Below are positions 54,443 through 64,000 of a stretch of 64,000 nucleotides of DNA, piece after piece (position 1 is the first letter of the stretch; every line of letters begins with the position of its first letter). The DNA comes from Burkholderiales bacterium (GTDB taxonomy: Bacteria > Pseudomonadota > Gammaproteobacteria > Burkholderiales > Burkholderiaceae_E): assembly GCA_026399875.1 (NCBI GenBank), contig JAPLQF010000019.1:111172-175171 (forward strand), written 5' to 3'. A model generated the notes under the pieces. The model ran no database searches and was not told the origin of the DNA. It saw nothing but the letters and a program-made list of their open reading frames with translations. The translations under genes and the position numbers were made by a program.

Positions 54443-57046
54443 ATGAGACTCGACAAGCTTACGACCCAGTTCCAGCAGGTGCTGGCCGATGCTCAGAGCC
54501 TGGCCAATGCCAGCGACAATCAATATGTTGAGCCGCTGCACCTGCTGTCGGCCGTGCTGAGCCAGTCTGACGGCTCCGGGCGAGCCCTGCTCGAGCGGGC
54601 CGGTGTGCGGATTTCGGCGCTCAAGAGCGCTGTGGATGCCGGCATCAAGCGAATTGCCCAGGTCTCGGGCACTGGCGGCGATCTGCAGATCGGGCGCGAA
54701 ACGGTTGGTCTGCTGAACCTTGCCGAAAAGGAAGCCACACGCCGGGGCGACCAGTTCATCGCGACCGAGATGTTCCTGCTCGCTCTGACCGAGGACAAGG
54801 GCGATGCCGGACGAATCGCTCGCGACGCCGGCCTTGGGCGCAAGATGCTCGAGACCGCCATCGATGCGGTGCGCGGTGGCCAGACCGTGGGCAGCGCCGA
54901 GGCAGAAGGCCAGCGCGAGTCCCTCAAGAAATACACCATCGATCTGACCGAGCGGGCCCGAGCGGGCAAGCTCGACCCGGTCATCGGCCGAGACGATGAA
55001 ATTCGCCGCACCATCCAGATCCTGCAACGTCGCACCAAGAACAATCCGGTCCTGATCGGCGAGCCTGGCGTGGGCAAGACCGCGATCGTCGAGGGCCTGG
55101 CGCAGCGGATCGTCAATGGCGAGGTGCCCGATACCCTCAAGGACAAGCGGGTCCTGTCGCTCGACATGGCACTGCTGCTGGCCGGTGCGAAGTATCGCGG
55201 TGAGTTCGAAGAGCGGCTGAAGGCGGTGCTCAAGGAGATCGCGGCCGATGAAGGCCGTACCATCGTCTTCATCGACGAGCTCCACACCATGGTCGGTGCA
55301 GGCAAGGCCGATGGCGCGATGGATGCCGGCAATATGCTCAAGCCGGCCCTGTCGCGCGGCGAGCTTCACTGCGTCGGTGCGACCACGCTCGATGAATACC
55401 GCAAGTACATCGAAAAGGATGCCGCGCTCGAGCGGCGTTTCCAGAAGGTGCTGGTGGGTGAGCCGAGCGTGGAAGCCACGGTGGCGATCCTGCGTGGGCT
55501 GCAGGAGCGCTATGAGTTGCACCATGGCATCGAGATCACCGACCCGGCCATCGTTGCCGCCGCTGAACTCTCCAATCGCTACATCACCGACCGCTTCCTG
55601 CCGGACAAGGCTATCGACCTGATCGATGAGGCGGCAGCCCGCATCAAGATGGAGATCGATTCCAAACCCGAGGTCATGGACAAGCTCGACCGTCGCGTGA
55701 TTCAGCTCAAGATCGAGCGAGAGGCGGTCAAGCGCGAGACCGACGAGGCATCGCGCAAGCGCCTCGATCTGATCGAGCAGGAGATCCTCAAACTCGGCAA
55801 GGAATACGCCGATTTCGAAGAGATCCTTCGCGCCGAAAAGGCGGCTGTGCAGGGCAGCGCCGCCATCAAGACCGAAATCGAGAAGCTGCGCGCCCAGATG
55901 ACCGATCTGCAGCGCAAGGGGCAGTTCGACAAGGTTGCCGAGATCCAGTACGGCAAGCTGCCCGAGCTCGAAGGACGACTGGCGTCAGCCCATGCGGCAG
56001 AGCAGGGCGGTGGCAGCGAGCCGTCGCGCCCGCGGCTTTTGCGCACGCAAGTCGGTGCCGAAGAGATCGCCGAGGTGGTGTCCCGGGCTACCGGCATCCC
56101 GGTCTCGAAGATGATGCAGGGCGAGCGCGAAAAACTGCTGCACATGGAAGACAAGCTGCACGATCGTGTCGTGGGCCAGGACGAAGCCGTGCGGCTTGTC
56201 TCGGATGCGATTCGCCGTTCGCGCGCAGGGCTGGCCGACCCCAATCGTCCCTATGGATCCTTCCTCTTTCTGGGGCCGACCGGTGTGGGCAAGACCGAGT
56301 TGTGCAAGGCGCTCGCCTCCTTCCTGTTCGATGCCGAAGACCACATGATCCGCATCGATATGTCCGAGTTCATGGAAAAACACTCGGTCTCGCGGCTGAT
56401 CGGCGCCCCCCCGGGCTATGTCGGCTATGACGAGGGCGGCTATCTGACCGAGGCAGTGCGGCGCAATCCCTACAGCGTCGTGCTGTTTGACGAGGTCGAA
56501 AAGGCGCATCCCGATGTCTTCAATGTGCTGCTGCAGGTGCTCGATGACGGTCGCATGACCGACGGGCAGGGACGCACGGTCGATTTCAAGAACACCGTGA
56601 TCGTGATGACCTCAAACCTCGGCTCGCACGAGATCCAGCGCATGTCGATGGCCAAGGCCGAGCCCGAGGAAATCAAGGCGGCGGTGATGAATGAGGTCAA
56701 GCAGCATTTCCGGCCGGAGTTCATCAACCGGATCGACGAGATCGTGGTCTTCCACGCACTGGCTGCCGAGCATATCCGCTCGATTGCACGCATCCAGCTG
56801 CAGCGGCTTGAAAAGCGATTGGCTGAACGTGATCTGGTGCTGTCGGTCACCGATCGTGCGCTCGACGAGATTGCCAAGGTCGGCTTCGATCCGGTGTTTG
56901 GTGCGCGTCCGCTCAAGCGCGCGATCCAGCAGCAGCTCGAAAATCCGATCGCCAAGGCGATCCTGGAGGGCAGCTTCGCGCCCAAGGATGTGGTGCCGGT
57001 TGACTTTGTCGATGGCGCCTTCCGCTTTCGGCGCACGGTTCACTGA
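54443..57046 (+). CDS. clpB: disaggregase ClpB (Hsp100)
   Basis: An 867-residue AAA+ chaperone: N-domain (1-145), ATPase 1 with [17 protein letters not shown] (about 205) and [12 protein letters not shown], the coiled-coil M domain (about 405-525), and ATPase 2 with [17 protein letters not shown] (about 610) and [14 protein letters not shown]. The C-terminus ends [13 protein letters not shown]. It lacks the ClpP-binding IGL loop, as expected for ClpB. It acts with the DnaK/DnaJ/GrpE set also encoded in this window. Confidence 0.99.
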   Translation: MRLDKLTTQFQQVLADAQSLANASDNQYVEPLHLLSAVLSQSDGSGRALLERAGVRISALKSAVDAGIKRIAQVSGTGGDLQIGRETVGLLNLAEKEATRRGDQFIATEMFLLALTEDKGDAGRIARDAGLGRKMLETAIDAVRGGQTVGSAEAEGQRESLKKYTIDLTERARAGKLDPVIGRDDEIRRTIQILQRRTKNNPVLIGEPGVGKTAIVEGLAQRIVNGEVPDTLKDKRVLSLDMALLLAGAKYRGEFEERLKAVLKEIAADEGRTIVFIDELHTMVGAGKADGAMDAGNMLKPALSRGELHCVGATTLDEYRKYIEKDAALERRFQKVLVGEPSVEATVAILRGLQERYELHHGIEITDPAIVAAAELSNRYITDRFLPDKAIDLIDEAAARIKMEIDSKPEVMDKLDRRVIQLKIEREAVKRETDEASRKRLDLIEQEILKLGKEYADFEEILRAEKAAVQGSAAIKTEIEKLRAQMTDLQRKGQFDKVAEIQYGKLPELEGRLASAHAAEQGGGSEPSRPRLLRTQVGAEEIAEVVSRATGIPVSKMMQGEREKLLHMEDKLHDRVVGQDEAVRLVSDAIRRSRAGLADPNRPYGSFLFLGPTGVGKTELCKALASFLFDAEDHMIRIDMSEFMEKHSVSRLIGAPPGYVGYDEGGYLTEAVRRNPYSVVLFDEVEKAHPDVFNVLLQVLDDGRMTDGQGRTVDFKNTVIVMTSNLGSHEIQRMSMAKAEPEEIKAAVMNEVKQHFRPEFINRIDEIVVFHALAAEHIRSIARIQLQRLEKRLAERDLVLSVTDRALDEIAKVGFDPVFGARPLKRAIQQQLENPIAKAILEGSFAPKDVVPVDFVDGAFRFRRTVH

Positions 57047-57143
57047 TTGACGATCGCAGCGGAGTCGCCCGATTCTGCTGCGATCGTCTGTGGCACAATC
57101 GCGCCCCCGCCGGCCAGGCGATGCGTGTGGACCTGTTGATTCA

Positions 57144-59492
57144 ATGAACGATTCATCGACTCCCGAGCAAATTGCTGCCGAGCGCCGTGTGCGGCGTCTG
57201 CTGAGCGCCGAACTTGCCGTGCAGCCCCGTCAGGTCGAGGCGGCGGTTGATCTGCTCGACGGCGGCGCGACCGTGCCCTTCATTGCCCGCTATCGCAAGG
57301 AAGCCACCGACGGTCTCGATGACACGCAGTTGCGCACGCTCGAGGAGCGGCTGATCTATCTGCGAGATCTTGAGTCCCGCCGTCTGGCGATTCTCGCCAG
57401 CATCAGTGAACAAGGTCAGATGACCGATCCTCTGCGACTGGCGATCGATGCGGCGGTGACCAAGCAGGCGCTCGAAGACCTCTATCTGCCCTTCAAGCCC
57501 CGGCGGCGAAGTCGCGCGCAGGCGGCGCGTGAGGCCGGACTCGAGCCGCTCGCCGATGCGCTGCTGGCTGATCCCGAAGGGGTCCCGCAGCAGGTCGCGC
57601 TGCCCTTTGTGAATCCCGAACTGGGCATTGCCGACACCAAAGCGGCGCTCGACGGTGCCCGCGACATCCTCACCGAACGCATTGCCGAACGCCCCGAGGT
57701 ACTTACCGCATTCAGGGCTTTCCTGTGGGACGAAGGAGTGATCGGCGCCAAACTGGTCGAAGGCAAATCGGCCGACGCCGAAAAATTTCGCGACTATTTC
57801 GACCATGCCGAGTCGATTGCAAGCACCCCATCGCATCGGGCGCTGGCGCTTTTTCGCGGCAGACAGCTGGGTGTTTTGTCATTGTCGCTTGGTCTGTCGC
57901 CCGAGCGCGAAGCCTTGCTCCCGCATCCCTGCGTGGCGAAGCTCGCGGGTCTGGTCGAGCTTGGGCGCGTGCTCAATGCCGACGCACTGCCGGCCGATCG
58001 ATGGCTCGCCGAGGTCCTGCGCTGGTGCTGGCGCGTCAAGCTGCATCTGCATTTCGAGACCGAGCTTTTTTCGAGGCTGCGCGAAGCCGCCGAGGCCGAG
58101 GCGATTCGCGTCTTTGCCGCGAACCTCAAGGATCTCCTGCTCGGTGCCCCGGCCGGACATCAGTCGGTCATGGGGCTCGATCCCGGTATTCGCACCGGCG
58201 TGAAAGTCGCGGTGGTCGACGCGACCGGCAAGCTCCTCGACACCGCCACCATCTATCCGCACGAACCGCGACGCGACTGGGACGGATCGATCGCCACACT
58301 CGCCGCACTGTCTGCCCGTCACGGTATCGGCTTGCTTGCGATCGGCAACGGCACCGCCTCGCGCGAGACCGATCGCCTGGTGAGCGATCTGCAGCGTCGT
58401 CATCCCGAACTCGGGCTGCGCAAGGCAACCGTCTCGGAGGCGGGCGCCTCGGTCTATTCGGCATCGGCCCTGGCCGCACGCGAATTCCCGGATCTCGATG
58501 TCAGTCTGCGCGGAGCGGTCTCGATTGCCCGGCGCCTTCAGGATCCCCTGGCCGAACTTGTCAAGATCGAGCCGAAGGCCATCGGTGTCGGTCAATACCA
58601 GCATGACGTCGATCAGCGGGCGCTGGCCAGAAGCCTGGATGCGGTGGTCGAGGATTGCGTCAACGCGGTGGGCGTCGACCTCAATACCGCCTCGATTCCC
58701 TTGCTGGCCAGAGTCTCGGGATTGGGGCCGGCAGTGGCAGAGCGCATCGTCGCGCATCGCGATGCCAATGGTCCTTTTCGCAACCGCGAGGCTTTGCGCG
58801 GTGTGCCACGGCTTGGCGACAAGACCTTCGAGCAATCGGCAGGCTTTTTGCGCGTGCTCGACGGCGACGATCCCCTCGATGCGTCGGCTGTGCATCCCGA
58901 GGCCTATGCGCTGGTGCACCGCATCCTGGCGCGAATCGGTCGTCCGGCAGCTGAGGTCATCGGTCAGCGCGGTGCGCTGAGCTCGCTTTCACCCGAGCCC
59001 TTTATCGATGAGCGCTTCGGCTTGCCGACGGTGCGCGACATTTTCAACGAACTCGAAAAGCCGGGGCGTGATCCTCGGGGTGACTTTGTCACAGCGAGCT
59101 TCAAGGAGGGGGTCGAGCGAGTCGCCGATCTGCAACCCGGGATGGTGCTCGAGGGGGTGGTCACCAATGTGGCCAATTTTGGCGCGTTCGTCGACATCGG
59201 CGTGCATCAGGATGGACTGGTGCATGTCTCGGCGCTCGCCGATCGTTTCGTGCGTGATCCTCGTGAAGTGGTCCGTGCCGGCCAACTGGTGAAGGTCAAG
59301 GTGCTCGAGATCGACCTGCCTCGCCAGCGGATCGCGCTGACGATGCGACTGGCTGACGAGCCAAAGGTGGCCGGCGCCCGTGATGTCACCGGCTCAGGTT
59401 CGGGTCCTGCCCGAGAGCCGGCAGTGAAACCGGCGGGCAGAGAGGGCAATACCGCGATGCAGGCAGCATTCGCCGCGCTGAAAAAGCGTTGA
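57144..59492 (+). CDS. tex: Tex-like transcription accessory protein
   Basis: A 782-residue nucleic acid-binding protein. It has the N-terminal helical part with [20 protein letters not shown], a YqgF/RNase H-like domain ([24 protein letters not shown], about 335-460), helix-hairpin-helix elements ([28 protein letters not shown], about 530-560) and a C-terminal S1 domain ([30 protein letters not shown], about 670-740). ATG 57144 was chosen over an upstream start because homologues begin here. The last 40 residues are variable and Gly/Ala-rich. Confidence 0.97.
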   Translation: MNDSSTPEQIAAERRVRRLLSAELAVQPRQVEAAVDLLDGGATVPFIARYRKEATDGLDDTQLRTLEERLIYLRDLESRRLAILASISEQGQMTDPLRLAIDAAVTKQALEDLYLPFKPRRRSRAQAAREAGLEPLADALLADPEGVPQQVALPFVNPELGIADTKAALDGARDILTERIAERPEVLTAFRAFLWDEGVIGAKLVEGKSADAEKFRDYFDHAESIASTPSHRALALFRGRQLGVLSLSLGLSPEREALLPHPCVAKLAGLVELGRVLNADALPADRWLAEVLRWCWRVKLHLHFETELFSRLREAAEAEAIRVFAANLKDLLLGAPAGHQSVMGLDPGIRTGVKVAVVDATGKLLDTATIYPHEPRRDWDGSIATLAALSARHGIGLLAIGNGTASRETDRLVSDLQRRHPELGLRKATVSEAGASVYSASALAAREFPDLDVSLRGAVSIARRLQDPLAELVKIEPKAIGVGQYQHDVDQRALARSLDAVVEDCVNAVGVDLNTASIPLLARVSGLGPAVAERIVAHRDANGPFRNREALRGVPRLGDKTFEQSAGFLRVLDGDDPLDASAVHPEAYALVHRILARIGRPAAEVIGQRGALSSLSPEPFIDERFGLPTVRDIFNELEKPGRDPRGDFVTASFKEGVERVADLQPGMVLEGVVTNVANFGAFVDIGVHQDGLVHVSALADRFVRDPREVVRAGQLVKVKVLEIDLPRQRIALTMRLADEPKVAGARDVTGSGSGPAREPAVKPAGREGNTAMQAAFAALKKR

Positions 59493-59513
59493 AGGACCGC
59501 GCTTCCCGAGTCT

Positions 59514-59547
59514 GATGAGCGACGCCGATGAGCGACGCCGATGAGCC
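59514..59547. repeat. 13-bp tandem repeat, about 2.6 copies
   Basis: GATGAGCGACGCC is repeated exactly at 59514-59526 and 59527-59539, with a partial third copy ending at 59547. It lies in the 62-base gap between tex and the convergent nucleotidase remnant. It is too small for a known element and may be a slippage product. Confidence 0.7.
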
Positions 59548-59554
59548 GAAAGCC

Positions 59555-60305
59555 TCAGTTCGCCTGGTTGGCCACGCCATGCACCACATGACCGGTCGGC
59601 CCTGCACCGGCGGCAGACTCGCAATGGCGCGTCTGGTCATCGAAAAAAAAGTCCGGCTCGAACGAGCGCAAGAACGGCCCTTTGTCGAGTCCACCCAGAA
59701 ACATCGCTTCATCGACCTCGACTCCCCAGGCCATCAGCGTGCGCACCGCGCGCTCGTGCGCCGGCGCGCTGCGAGCCCTCACCAGCGCCGGCTTCATCCG
59801 AAAACAGCACCGCATCGCCGTCAAAGGCAATTCGGACCTCATTCGGATGTGAGCCGCCCGCGCGTGCCGAGTCAGGATAGACCCGGGCTGCGACAAAGCC
59901 TGCCGCCAGCGCGCTGCGCACATCATCTTCATTGGCCGACAGAAACAGGTTGGCGCCCAGGGCGCTCAGGTAGGCATAGGGCGATCTGCCGCGTGTGAAC
60001 ACGCCGCGCTCGATCGCCAGGCCATGGTGCCTGGCCGATCGAAACACCCGCATGCCGCTTGCCGGATCATTTCGCGACAGGATGACCACTTCGACCCGAT
60101 GATGGTCGTCGGTGTTGAATCCGAGCAGTTTTCGCACCAGCGGCAGCGCGCAACCCGCTTGTGCCGGCACCTCGAGCCGCTCTAGCTGCAGCGCCATGTA
60201 AGCGCGGTCATCGCCGTGTTCGAAGAGATGATTCTCTTCTTCGAAGTCGAACAGCGCTCTCGATGAGATCGCGACGACCAGCTTGTCCTGCAAGGAAATC
60301 GGCAT
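59555..60305 (-). pseudogene. 5'-nucleotidase, internal deletion and frameshift
   Basis: The 5' part (to about 59790) encodes MPISLQDKLVVAISSRALFDFEE, VVILSRNDPASGMRVFRS and RIAFDGDAVLFSDEA, the Asp-containing motif of the cytosolic 5'-nucleotidase family. The 3' part, in another frame, encodes LVRARSAPAHERAVRTLMAWGVEVDEAMFLGGLDKGPFL and FFFDDQTRHC, the normal C-terminal half. Intact homologues have roughly 50-70 residues between these parts, which are absent here. The junction is near 59790-59795. The frame after FSDEA runs on without homology to a late stop. The gene is therefore broken, unless an assembly error caused the loss. Confidence 0.8.
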
Positions 60306-60413
60306 CGGTGTGGATTGCGTGGCGTGGGCCAAGTCGTGGCAGACAAGGGCAGCGTGGCCTGCACCTTCGTCGCATTCTGCTGATTCTACTGGCTCGGCAG
60401 TGACGCGAGCACC

Positions 60414-60434
60414 CGGAAGTGTGTTTTACTTCCG
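60414..60434. promoter_or_regulatory. inverted repeat in the leader of the decarboxylase gene
   Basis: CGGAAGT (60414-60420) and ACTTCCG (60428-60434) form a perfect seven-pair dyad around GTGTTTT. It lies 54 bases before the decarboxylase start, between the divergent nucleotidase remnant and this gene. It may be an operator or a leader hairpin. Confidence 0.4.
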
Positions 60435-60487
60435 CCCGATTGTCGTCGAGCGTGCGTGTTCGGCGCGCCCCTCGGAGAGTCCCTGCA

Positions 60488-62731
60488 ATGAAGTTCCGTT
60501 TCCCTGTGATCATCATCGATGAAGACTGGAAGTCCGAATCGGCCAGCGGCCTGGGCATTCGAGCACTCGCCAAGGCGATCGAAGATCAGGACATGGAAGT
60601 CGTCGGCGGCTTCACCTATGTCGACGTCAGTATGGTGGCCAATCAGGCCGCGCGTGCATCGGCCTTCATCGTCTCGATCGACGATGAAGAGATCAACGAA
60701 GAGGGGCCGGAGAGCAAGGCGATCGAGGATCTGCGCCGGTTCATTCGCGAGACCCGCAACCGCAACGCCGATATACCGATCTTCCTCTTTGGCGAAACCC
60801 GTACCTCGCAGCACATTCCGAACGAGATCCTCAAGGAGCTCCACGGATTCATCCATATGTTCGAGGACACGCCCGACTTCGTTGCGCGCTACATCATCCG
60901 CGAGGCGAACAAATACATGGGCTCGCTTGCGCCGCCCTTCTTCAAGGCGCTGGTTCATTACGCCAACGACGGCTCCTATTCCTGGCACTGCCCGGGTCAC
61001 TCGGGTGGCGTAGCCTTTCTCAAGAGCCCGGTCGGCCAGATGTTCCACCAGTTTTTCGGTGAAAACATGCTTCGCGCCGATGTCTGCAATGCGGTCGATG
61101 AACTCGGCCAACTGCTCGACCACACCGGGCCGGTCGCTGCAAGCGAGCGCAATGCCGCCCGCATCTTCAATGCCGATCATCTGTTTTTCGTCACCAACGG
61201 CACTTCGACCTCGAACAAGATCGTCTGGCACTCCGCGGTGGCCACCGATGACATCGTGCTGGTCGATCGCAACTGCCACAAGAGCGTGCTGCACGCGATC
61301 ATGATGACCGGCACCGTGCCGATCTTTCTGCAGCCGACCCGCAATCAGCTCGGCATCATCGGGCCGATACCCAAGCATGAGTTCAGCCCCGAGAGCATTC
61401 GCCGGAAAATCCTGGCCAATCCGCTGGTCAAGGACAAATCTGCCCGTCCGCAGGTCATGACGATCACCCAGTCGACCTACGATGGTGTGCTTTACAACGT
61501 CGAGACGATCAAGGAGTCGCTCGGCGACTTCGTTGAGAACCTTCACTTCGACGAAGCCTGGCTGCCTCACGCCACCTTCCATCCGCTGTATCACGAGATG
61601 CACGCGATCGGCGAAAACCGTCCGCGCTCCAAGTCGACGATGGTGTTTTCGACCCAGTCGACTCACAAGCTGCTGGCAGGACTTTCGCAGGCCTCGCAGA
61701 TCCTGGTGCAGGAGCCGCTCGATCACAAGCTCGACACTCACCGCTTTAACGAGTCCTACCTGATGCACACCTCAACCTCGCCGCAGTACGCGATCATCGC
61801 GTCCTGCGATGTCGCGGCGGCGATGATGGAGCAGCCGGGTGGTCGTGCACTGGTCGAAGAGTCGATCTCCGAGGCCCTCGACTTCCGGCGGGCGATGCGC
61901 AAGGTCGATGACGAGTTCGGCGACTCCTGGTGGTTCAGAGTCTGGGGCCCCAAATCGTTCGAACATGTCGGCGCTGGCCGCCGCGAAGACTGGATTCTCG
62001 GCCCGCGCGATGCATGGCACGGATTCGAGGGTGTCGAGACCGGCTTCAACATGCTGGACCCGATCAAGGCGACTCTGATCACGCCTGGTCTTGGCATGGA
62101 TGGAGGGTTTTCGCCCTGGGGAATTCCGGCTTCGCTGGTCACCAAGTATCTCTCCGAGCATGGCGTGGTCGTCGAGAAGACCGGACTCTATTCATTCTTT
62201 GTGATGTTCACGATCGGCATCACCAAAGGCCGCTGGAATACCCTGGTGACCGAACTGCAGCAGTTCAAGGCCGACTACGATGCCAACCAGCCGTTATGGC
62301 GTGTGATGCCCGAATTTGTCGCCAAGTTCCCGGCCTATGAGCGAGTCGGTCTGCGCGACCTTGCCCAGCAAATTCACGAGGAGTACCAACGTCACGATGT
62401 GGCCAGGGTCACGATGGACATGTACCTGTCGGTGATGGAGCCGGCGATGAAGCCGTCGGACGCTTTCGAATGCCTCGCGCATCGCAAGGTCGATCGCGTG
62501 CAAATCGATGAACTCGAAGGCCGGATCACCACGATGCTGGTCACGCCCTATCCGCCAGGTATCCCCCTGCTGATACCCGGGGAGCGATTCAACCGTACGA
62601 TCGTCGAATATCTGAAGTTCGTTCGTACCTTCAACGACCGCTTCCCAGGCTTTTCAACCGATGTTCACGGGCTGGTGGTTGAGACGAAAAATGGTGTCAG
62701 CAGCTATTTCGTCGACTGCGTCAGGAATTGA
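60488..62731 (+). CDS. PLP-dependent arginine/lysine/ornithine decarboxylase
   Basis: A 747-residue decarboxylase of the large AdiA/LdcI/SpeF type. A flavodoxin-like wing domain (about 1-150) precedes the catalytic core with YSWHCPGHSGGVAFLKSPVGQ, TNGTSTSNKIVWHS, DRNCHKSVLHAIMMTG, LHFDEAWLPHATFHP and the Schiff-base lysine in STQSTHKLLAGLSQAS. The C-terminal domain has FNRTIVEYLKFVRTFNDRFPGFSTDVHG. It removes CO2 from a basic amino acid for polyamine synthesis or acid resistance. Which amino acid is used I cannot say. The ATG at 60488 follows GGAGAG. Confidence 0.95.
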   Translation: MKFRFPVIIIDEDWKSESASGLGIRALAKAIEDQDMEVVGGFTYVDVSMVANQAARASAFIVSIDDEEINEEGPESKAIEDLRRFIRETRNRNADIPIFLFGETRTSQHIPNEILKELHGFIHMFEDTPDFVARYIIREANKYMGSLAPPFFKALVHYANDGSYSWHCPGHSGGVAFLKSPVGQMFHQFFGENMLRADVCNAVDELGQLLDHTGPVAASERNAARIFNADHLFFVTNGTSTSNKIVWHSAVATDDIVLVDRNCHKSVLHAIMMTGTVPIFLQPTRNQLGIIGPIPKHEFSPESIRRKILANPLVKDKSARPQVMTITQSTYDGVLYNVETIKESLGDFVENLHFDEAWLPHATFHPLYHEMHAIGENRPRSKSTMVFSTQSTHKLLAGLSQASQILVQEPLDHKLDTHRFNESYLMHTSTSPQYAIIASCDVAAAMMEQPGGRALVEESISEALDFRRAMRKVDDEFGDSWWFRVWGPKSFEHVGAGRREDWILGPRDAWHGFEGVETGFNMLDPIKATLITPGLGMDGGFSPWGIPASLVTKYLSEHGVVVEKTGLYSFFVMFTIGITKGRWNTLVTELQQFKADYDANQPLWRVMPEFVAKFPAYERVGLRDLAQQIHEEYQRHDVARVTMDMYLSVMEPAMKPSDAFECLAHRKVDRVQIDELEGRITTMLVTPYPPGIPLLIPGERFNRTIVEYLKFVRTFNDRFPGFSTDVHGLVVETKNGVSSYFVDCVRN

Positions 62732-62760
62732 TCGACGCCGCAGGGTCGATGCGGCCTCGA

Positions 62761-63270
62761 TCAGGGCGCAGCTTTGCTGTCGATGACCAGCCGGGTTCCT
62801 GCCAGCAGGTCGTGAAGTGTCTGTCGCTGCGGCGAGAAAGCCGCCCAGGCGAAAGACAGTGCCCACAGGAGCAGCCAGGCTGGGTGCAGTGAGTAAGCGA
62901 GAGTCGCCGGGACGAGCATCAGGATCCAGATGAGACCGCACCGCACGGCGGCTCGCGTGGCTGTCAGCGGACGACTCTTCATATCCACCAGTCGAACGGC
63001 GACGGTTTTCATCGGCAGGCTGCGTCGCCCGTCGCTCCAGAATCCGATGAAATAAGCTGAGATCACCAGGAACAGGAAGCCCTGGAAATACCACCGTGCA
63101 GGGCCTGCCTCGGCCCGGTACTGCCCGAGCGCCGAGTAGCCGTACGCGAAAAAGATCACGACGCCGACCAGAATGACGGCTTCATAGACGGCGCCCATGA
63201 AACGGCGCCACAGCCCGGCGGAAGGCATTTCTCCGACTGGCGAGCCGGTATCCTGATGACTTGCTTTCAA
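62761..63270 (-). CDS. RDD family membrane protein
   Basis: A 169-residue protein with three to four hydrophobic helices: LWRRFMGAVYEAVILVGVVIFFAYGY with the Arg of the RDD motif replaced by a G-A-V context, YFQGFLFLVISAYFIGFW, and WILMLVPATLAYSLHPAWLLLWALSFAWAAF. DGRRSLPMKTVAVRLVD and QRQTLHDLLAGTRLV are the conserved loops. It follows the DUF3106 gene by three bases, a pair often seen in betaproteobacteria. Function unknown. Confidence 0.88.
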   Translation of the reverse strand: MKASHQDTGSPVGEMPSAGLWRRFMGAVYEAVILVGVVIFFAYGYSALGQYRAEAGPARWYFQGFLFLVISAYFIGFWSDGRRSLPMKTVAVRLVDMKSRPLTATRAAVRCGLIWILMLVPATLAYSLHPAWLLLWALSFAWAAFSPQRQTLHDLLAGTRLVIDSKAAP

Positions 63271-63273
63271 GGC

Positions 63274-63996
63274 TCAGGGGCGTGCGCTCTTGCCGACAGT
63301 CGGGACGACTCCCGAAGCAGAGGCTGGTGATTTGTCTGTGCCGATCACAACCTGTCGACGCGGCAAGGGTTGTGCGGCAACCTTCGCCAATCCGGTCGAA
63401 GGTCCGGCGTAGCGCGCAGCGGTATTGCTGGTGCTGCCGGAATTGCCCAGGACATTTTTCTGGTCGCTGGTCAGTCCCTGATAGGTTTCCCATTTCGCGG
63501 CGACGCTCTCCCGTCCGGCCTGCTGCGCGAGTCGGTAATTGGCTCGGGCAACCTGTCGCTGGGCGGGGCTCAGTTCTGCCCACTCGGCGATTCGTTTTCT
63601 CACCCGTGCCTGTTCATCGGCAGTCATTTCGGGAAATCGGCGCGCGATATCGGCCCAGGCTCGCTTCTCGGTTGCCGGCAGTTCGTTCCATTGTGACTCG
63701 AACGGCTCAAGGACCTGCCTTTGGGCACGTGTCAGATCTTTCCAGAGCGGTTGGGCAAGCGGTATCGAAGAAGCGCGGGGAGGGGCAAGTCTGAGCGGTT
63801 CAGACCTGGGCGGAGACGGTGGGGGCGCTTCGACGGATACCGCAGGTGCGGTCGACTGGCCGGCCGTGTCTTCGGCTGCCGGTGAGCTCCCGGAAGATTC
63901 CGCGGGCGCGCCGGAGGCTTCCGGAGCGACCGCTGTCTGGGCATTCGCGCTCAACGCGAGCCCGGCGCTCACAATCGCCGATGCCAACAGCGCCAT
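63274..63996 (-). CDS. DUF3106 family protein, N-terminus possibly outside the window
   Basis: A protein of at least 240 residues. A hydrophobic start (ALLASAIVSAGLALSANAQ) looks like a signal peptide cut after NAQ or SANA. A Ser/Pro/Ala-rich linker (about 25-75) leads to the DUF3106 region, with repeated helical units LTRAQRQVLEPFESQWNELPATEKRAWADIARRFPEMTADEQARVRKRIAEWAELSPAQRQVARANY. The frame stays open to the window edge, so the true start may lie beyond it. It is probably periplasmic. Function unknown. Confidence 0.82.
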   Translation of the reverse strand: MALLASAIVSAGLALSANAQTAVAPEASGAPAESSGSSPAAEDTAGQSTAPAVSVEAPPPSPPRSEPLRLAPPRASSIPLAQPLWKDLTRAQRQVLEPFESQWNELPATEKRAWADIARRFPEMTADEQARVRKRIAEWAELSPAQRQVARANYRLAQQAGRESVAAKWETYQGLTSDQKNVLGNSGSTSNTAARYAGPSTGLAKVAAQPLPRRQVVIGTDKSPASASGVVPTVGKSARP

Positions 63997-64000
63997 TAAT

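Noticed and set aside
54383..55525. N-terminal extension of the OYE gene across clpB
   Set aside because: The frame is open only because it runs antisense to clpB; homology starts near 54322, and the GTG at 54382 has the ribosome binding site.
1..64000. Mobile elements, CRISPR arrays, rRNA or tRNA genes
   Set aside because: No transposase, integrase, regular spaced repeats or tRNA-like cloverleaf were recognised on either strand; gene content is core chromosomal.

Overview
The window is a 64 kb piece of ordinary, gene-dense chromosome from a GC-rich bacterium, most likely a betaproteobacterium of the order Burkholderiales. The evidence is gene order and content: hrcA/hemH/grpE/dnaK/dnaJ, priB between rpsF and rpsR, a DUF1841 gene beside nth with an orphan rnfB-like gene, an intracellular cysteine-type PHA depolymerase, and alaC-hom-thrC followed by molybdopterin genes. 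I saw no rRNA, tRNA, CRISPR array, insertion sequence, prophage or integrase, and no gap above 300 bases without a gene.

Layout. 1-9.4 kb: stress and haem block (hrcA 3' part, a degenerate MalK-type ATPase, hemH, BON-LysM protein, grpE, dnaK, dnaJ, VOC protein, hemL). 9.4-19.3 kb, minus strand: an esterase-like protein lacking its nucleophile, an acyl-CoA ligase, DUF1841-nth-rnfB overlapping genes, phaZ, and a 1210-residue GltD/PyrK (NfnB-NfnA type) fusion coupled to ferredoxin fdxA. 19.4-24.4 kb: a branched-chain amino acid type ABC operon with fused LivH-LivM, preceded by two adjacent RNA hairpins and holding a small membrane or secreted protein gene. 24.5-27.4 kb: pncB, orphan lutC, 2-hydroxyacid dehydrogenase. 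27.4-31.3 kb, minus strand: a four-gene catabolic operon (SMP-30, SAF-domain dehydrogenase, PhyH dioxygenase, GntR regulator) with a perfect 14-bp operator-like palindrome.

31.4-42.9 kb: an orphan tandem AAA+ ATPase, a membrane-anchored lipase, an FFLEELY-type protein, rpsF-priB-rpsR-rplI-dnaB, a membrane protein, PIN-PhoH, Bcp and a DUF498 protein. 43-49.9 kb: alaC-hom-thrC-mobB-moeA-moaD-moaE-crcB, almost all overlapping. 49.9-54.4 kb: hydrolase, EamA transporter, acyl-CoA dehydrogenase, ABM monooxygenase, OYE-type oxidoreductase. 54.4-64 kb: clpB, tex, a decayed 5'-nucleotidase gene, a large PLP amino-acid decarboxylase, and RDD and DUF3106 genes.

The best leads are: the MalK-like protein that has lost every catalytic motif except Walker A and the D-loop; the one-chain NfnAB-like enzyme coupled to FdxA; the structured leader and small protein of the liv operon; the Ser-to-Gly esterase; and an identical 12-mer at the -35 position of the candidate heat-shock promoters of grpE and clpB. 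Motif numbering and family comparisons come from reading the sequence and from memory of the families, not from alignments.
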